A stretch of DNA of 6,744 nucleotides, taken from NCBI GenBank assembly GCA_902470895.1, contig CABRID010000104.1:1-6744 (forward strand), given 5' to 3'. The notes below the pieces were generated by a model. It had not been told where the DNA came from. It did no database searches and saw only the letters and a list, made by a program, of their open reading frames with translations. The position numbers were made by a program, and so were the translations under genes. This document shows positions 6,124-6,744 of this stretch, piece by piece. This stretch comes from an uncultured Collinsella sp. (lineage in GTDB: Bacteria > Actinomycetota > Coriobacteriia > Coriobacteriales > Coriobacteriaceae). Each line of letters starts with the position of its first letter. Position 1 is the first letter of the stretch.

Positions 6124-6591
6124 ATGGACGACCAAAACCAGAACAAAATGTTTATGCCGACGCAGGGGGAAGATACTTCCACGCAGCCGCCACGGTTCCA
6201 TCGTCCCCACATCTCGCAAAAGCCCATTAATGATCCGGAGCCCGAGTATGTGACGAGAAATCGATATCAAACACTCGAGGATGCCCAAACGGGGCGCAAA
6301 CATATGGGCGTCGCCTCGGGAGACCCTGTATATCTGAAAGACGCACCATTATCTAAAAACAGCGCAGCTAGTGATGAGCCGATGAAAGCATCCGCCACTC
6401 ATCAACAAAGAGGTCCTCGACCAAAGCAAACCTTGACGCATTCGGCTCGCTATCTCGAAACGCCAAAACAGGGAAAATCAATCTTCGTTTCATCAAGTAA
6501 ACGACGCAAGCAGCATCGACTGACAATCCTGCTTTTGATCATTGTGGCCATAGCAGTTGCCCTTGTTATTCGATTTATCTTCTTTAAATAA
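6124..6591 (+). CDS. Unrecognised tail-anchored membrane protein with hydrophilic N-terminus
   Basis: I do not recognise a family. The 155 residues divide into two parts. Residues 1-125 are hydrophilic, rich in Gln, Pro, Asn, Ser, Thr and charged residues, and look largely disordered. A basic patch KRRKQHR (126-132) is followed by one hydrophobic helix at about 133-154 that ends the protein. The positive patch predicts a cytoplasmic N-terminal part and a tail-anchored topology. R150 lies within the last turns of the helix. Three loosely similar segments, RYQTLEDAQTGRK (47-59), VYLKDAPLSK (69-78) and RYLETPKQGK (109-118), may be degenerate repeats. No catalytic motif, Cys pair or signal peptide is visible. 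Base use is AT-richer than ftsH or tilS. No in-frame ATG, GTG or TTG lies between 6124 and the upstream stop at 6067, so the start is firm. AAAGGG at 6114-6119 is only 4 bases from the ATG, and a leader ORF precedes it. Hsp20 diverges from it, but a functional link is not shown. Confidence 0.8.
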   Translation: MDDQNQNKMFMPTQGEDTSTQPPRFHRPHISQKPINDPEPEYVTRNRYQTLEDAQTGRKHMGVASGDPVYLKDAPLSKNSAASDEPMKASATHQQRGPRPKQTLTHSARYLETPKQGKSIFVSSSKRRKQHRLTILLLIIVAIAVALVIRFIFFK

Positions 6592-6655
6592 AGGCTCAAT
6601 ACCAAAAACGATAAGATCGTCTGGTGTAATAGAGTCATTTACGCCCCATAAACGC

Positions 6656-6684
6656 AAAAAAGGGGAGGCCGCGAGGCCTCCCCC
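6656..6684 (-). terminator. Rho-independent terminator of the gene at the right edge
   Basis: On the minus strand GGGGAGGCC (6683-6675) pairs perfectly over 9 bp with GGCCTCCCC (6670-6662) around a TCGC tetraloop, followed directly by six T (6661-6656). It is a textbook terminator for a minus-strand transcript entering from the right. On the plus strand no T-run follows, so it does not obviously end the 6124-6591 transcript, although the hairpin lies only about 70 bases after that stop. Confidence 0.92.
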
Positions 6685-6744
6685 TTCCAAGTTCAAGCGT
6701 ACGGCTCGGTGCCGTCCACCGGTCAGCGGCGCCCTGGCCTCCCA
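6685..6744 (-). other. GC-rich 3' end of an unidentified minus-strand gene
   Basis: The last 60 bases are far more GC-rich than the preceding gap and run straight into the terminator, so they belong to a minus-strand transcript that begins beyond the window. If it is protein coding, the only frame that stops before the terminator ends at TGA 6725-6723, giving a tail ...GRPGRR. Alternatively it is a structured RNA. It contains a CGGC-ACCGA-GCCG hairpin (6709-6697), and GCCAGGGCGCCGCTGACC (6739-6722) loosely resembles the GCCTGGGC..GCTAAC segment near the 3' end of large bacterial SRP RNAs as I remember them. The window is too short to decide. Confidence 0.35.

Noticed and set aside
6601..6625. 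Hairpin ACCA..ACGAT-AAG-ATCGT..TGGT as a terminator for the 6124-6591 gene
   Set aside because: The stem is AT-rich, interrupted, and not followed by a T-run. It is at best a weak RNA structure.
6493..6744. Minus-strand frame open from the right edge through the terminator (start TTG near 6696)
   Set aside because: It reads through a perfect terminator and then antisense to the end of the 6124-6591 gene, without motifs. It is a chance open frame.
1..6744. CRISPR array, tRNA, insertion sequence or prophage
   Set aside because: No regularly spaced repeats, tRNA-like cloverleaf, transposase or phage protein was found on either strand by eye.

Overview
The window reads as ordinary chromosome of a moderately GC-rich Gram-positive bacterium. 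The best guess is class Coriobacteriia (Actinomycetota), close to Collinsella or Olsenella. This rests on the flavour of the FtsH, TilS and Hsp20 proteins, the HT..DRAET form of the TilS signature, and the mix of GC-rich genes with AT-rich gaps. No 16S rRNA or other decisive marker is present, so the taxonomy is inference.

Layout. Positions 1-100 hold the end of the ftsH transcript and a strong minus-strand terminator. Positions 102-4474 are a minus-strand cluster read right to left: tilS (tRNA-Ile lysidine synthetase), a 148-bp gap with a large inverted repeat and a candidate promoter, hpt (hypoxanthine phosphoribosyltransferase) and ftsH (membrane AAA+ zinc protease). hpt and ftsH are one base apart. 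The tilS-hpt-ftsH order is conserved in many Gram-positive bacteria. Only 48 bp separates tilS from a divergent plus-strand YycJ/WalJ-type metallo-beta-lactamase-fold gene (4523-5332). That gene converges on a minus-strand small heat-shock protein gene (hsp20, 5415-5846), and a long hairpin between the two can terminate transcription from either side. An AT-rich 277-bp region then separates hsp20 from a divergent plus-strand gene (6124-6591). This last gene encodes an unrecognised, probably tail-anchored protein with a hydrophilic N-terminal part. The right edge carries a perfect minus-strand terminator and the GC-rich 3' end of a gene that lies mostly outside the window.

How it works together. 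FtsH and Hsp20 both serve protein quality control. TilS matures the AUA-reading tRNA, and Hpt salvages purines. No mobile element, CRISPR array, tRNA or phage gene is visible.

The least explained part is 5847-6123. It shows a short hairpin that would bury the hsp20 ribosome-binding site, resembling an RNA thermometer. It also holds paired direct repeats, widely spaced HAIR-like half-sites, and a ten-codon leader ORF with a good ribosome-binding site whose stop codon runs into the ribosome-binding site of the unknown membrane protein. I found no clear multi-gene system of a new type. These regulatory candidates and the unknown tail-anchored protein are the best leads.
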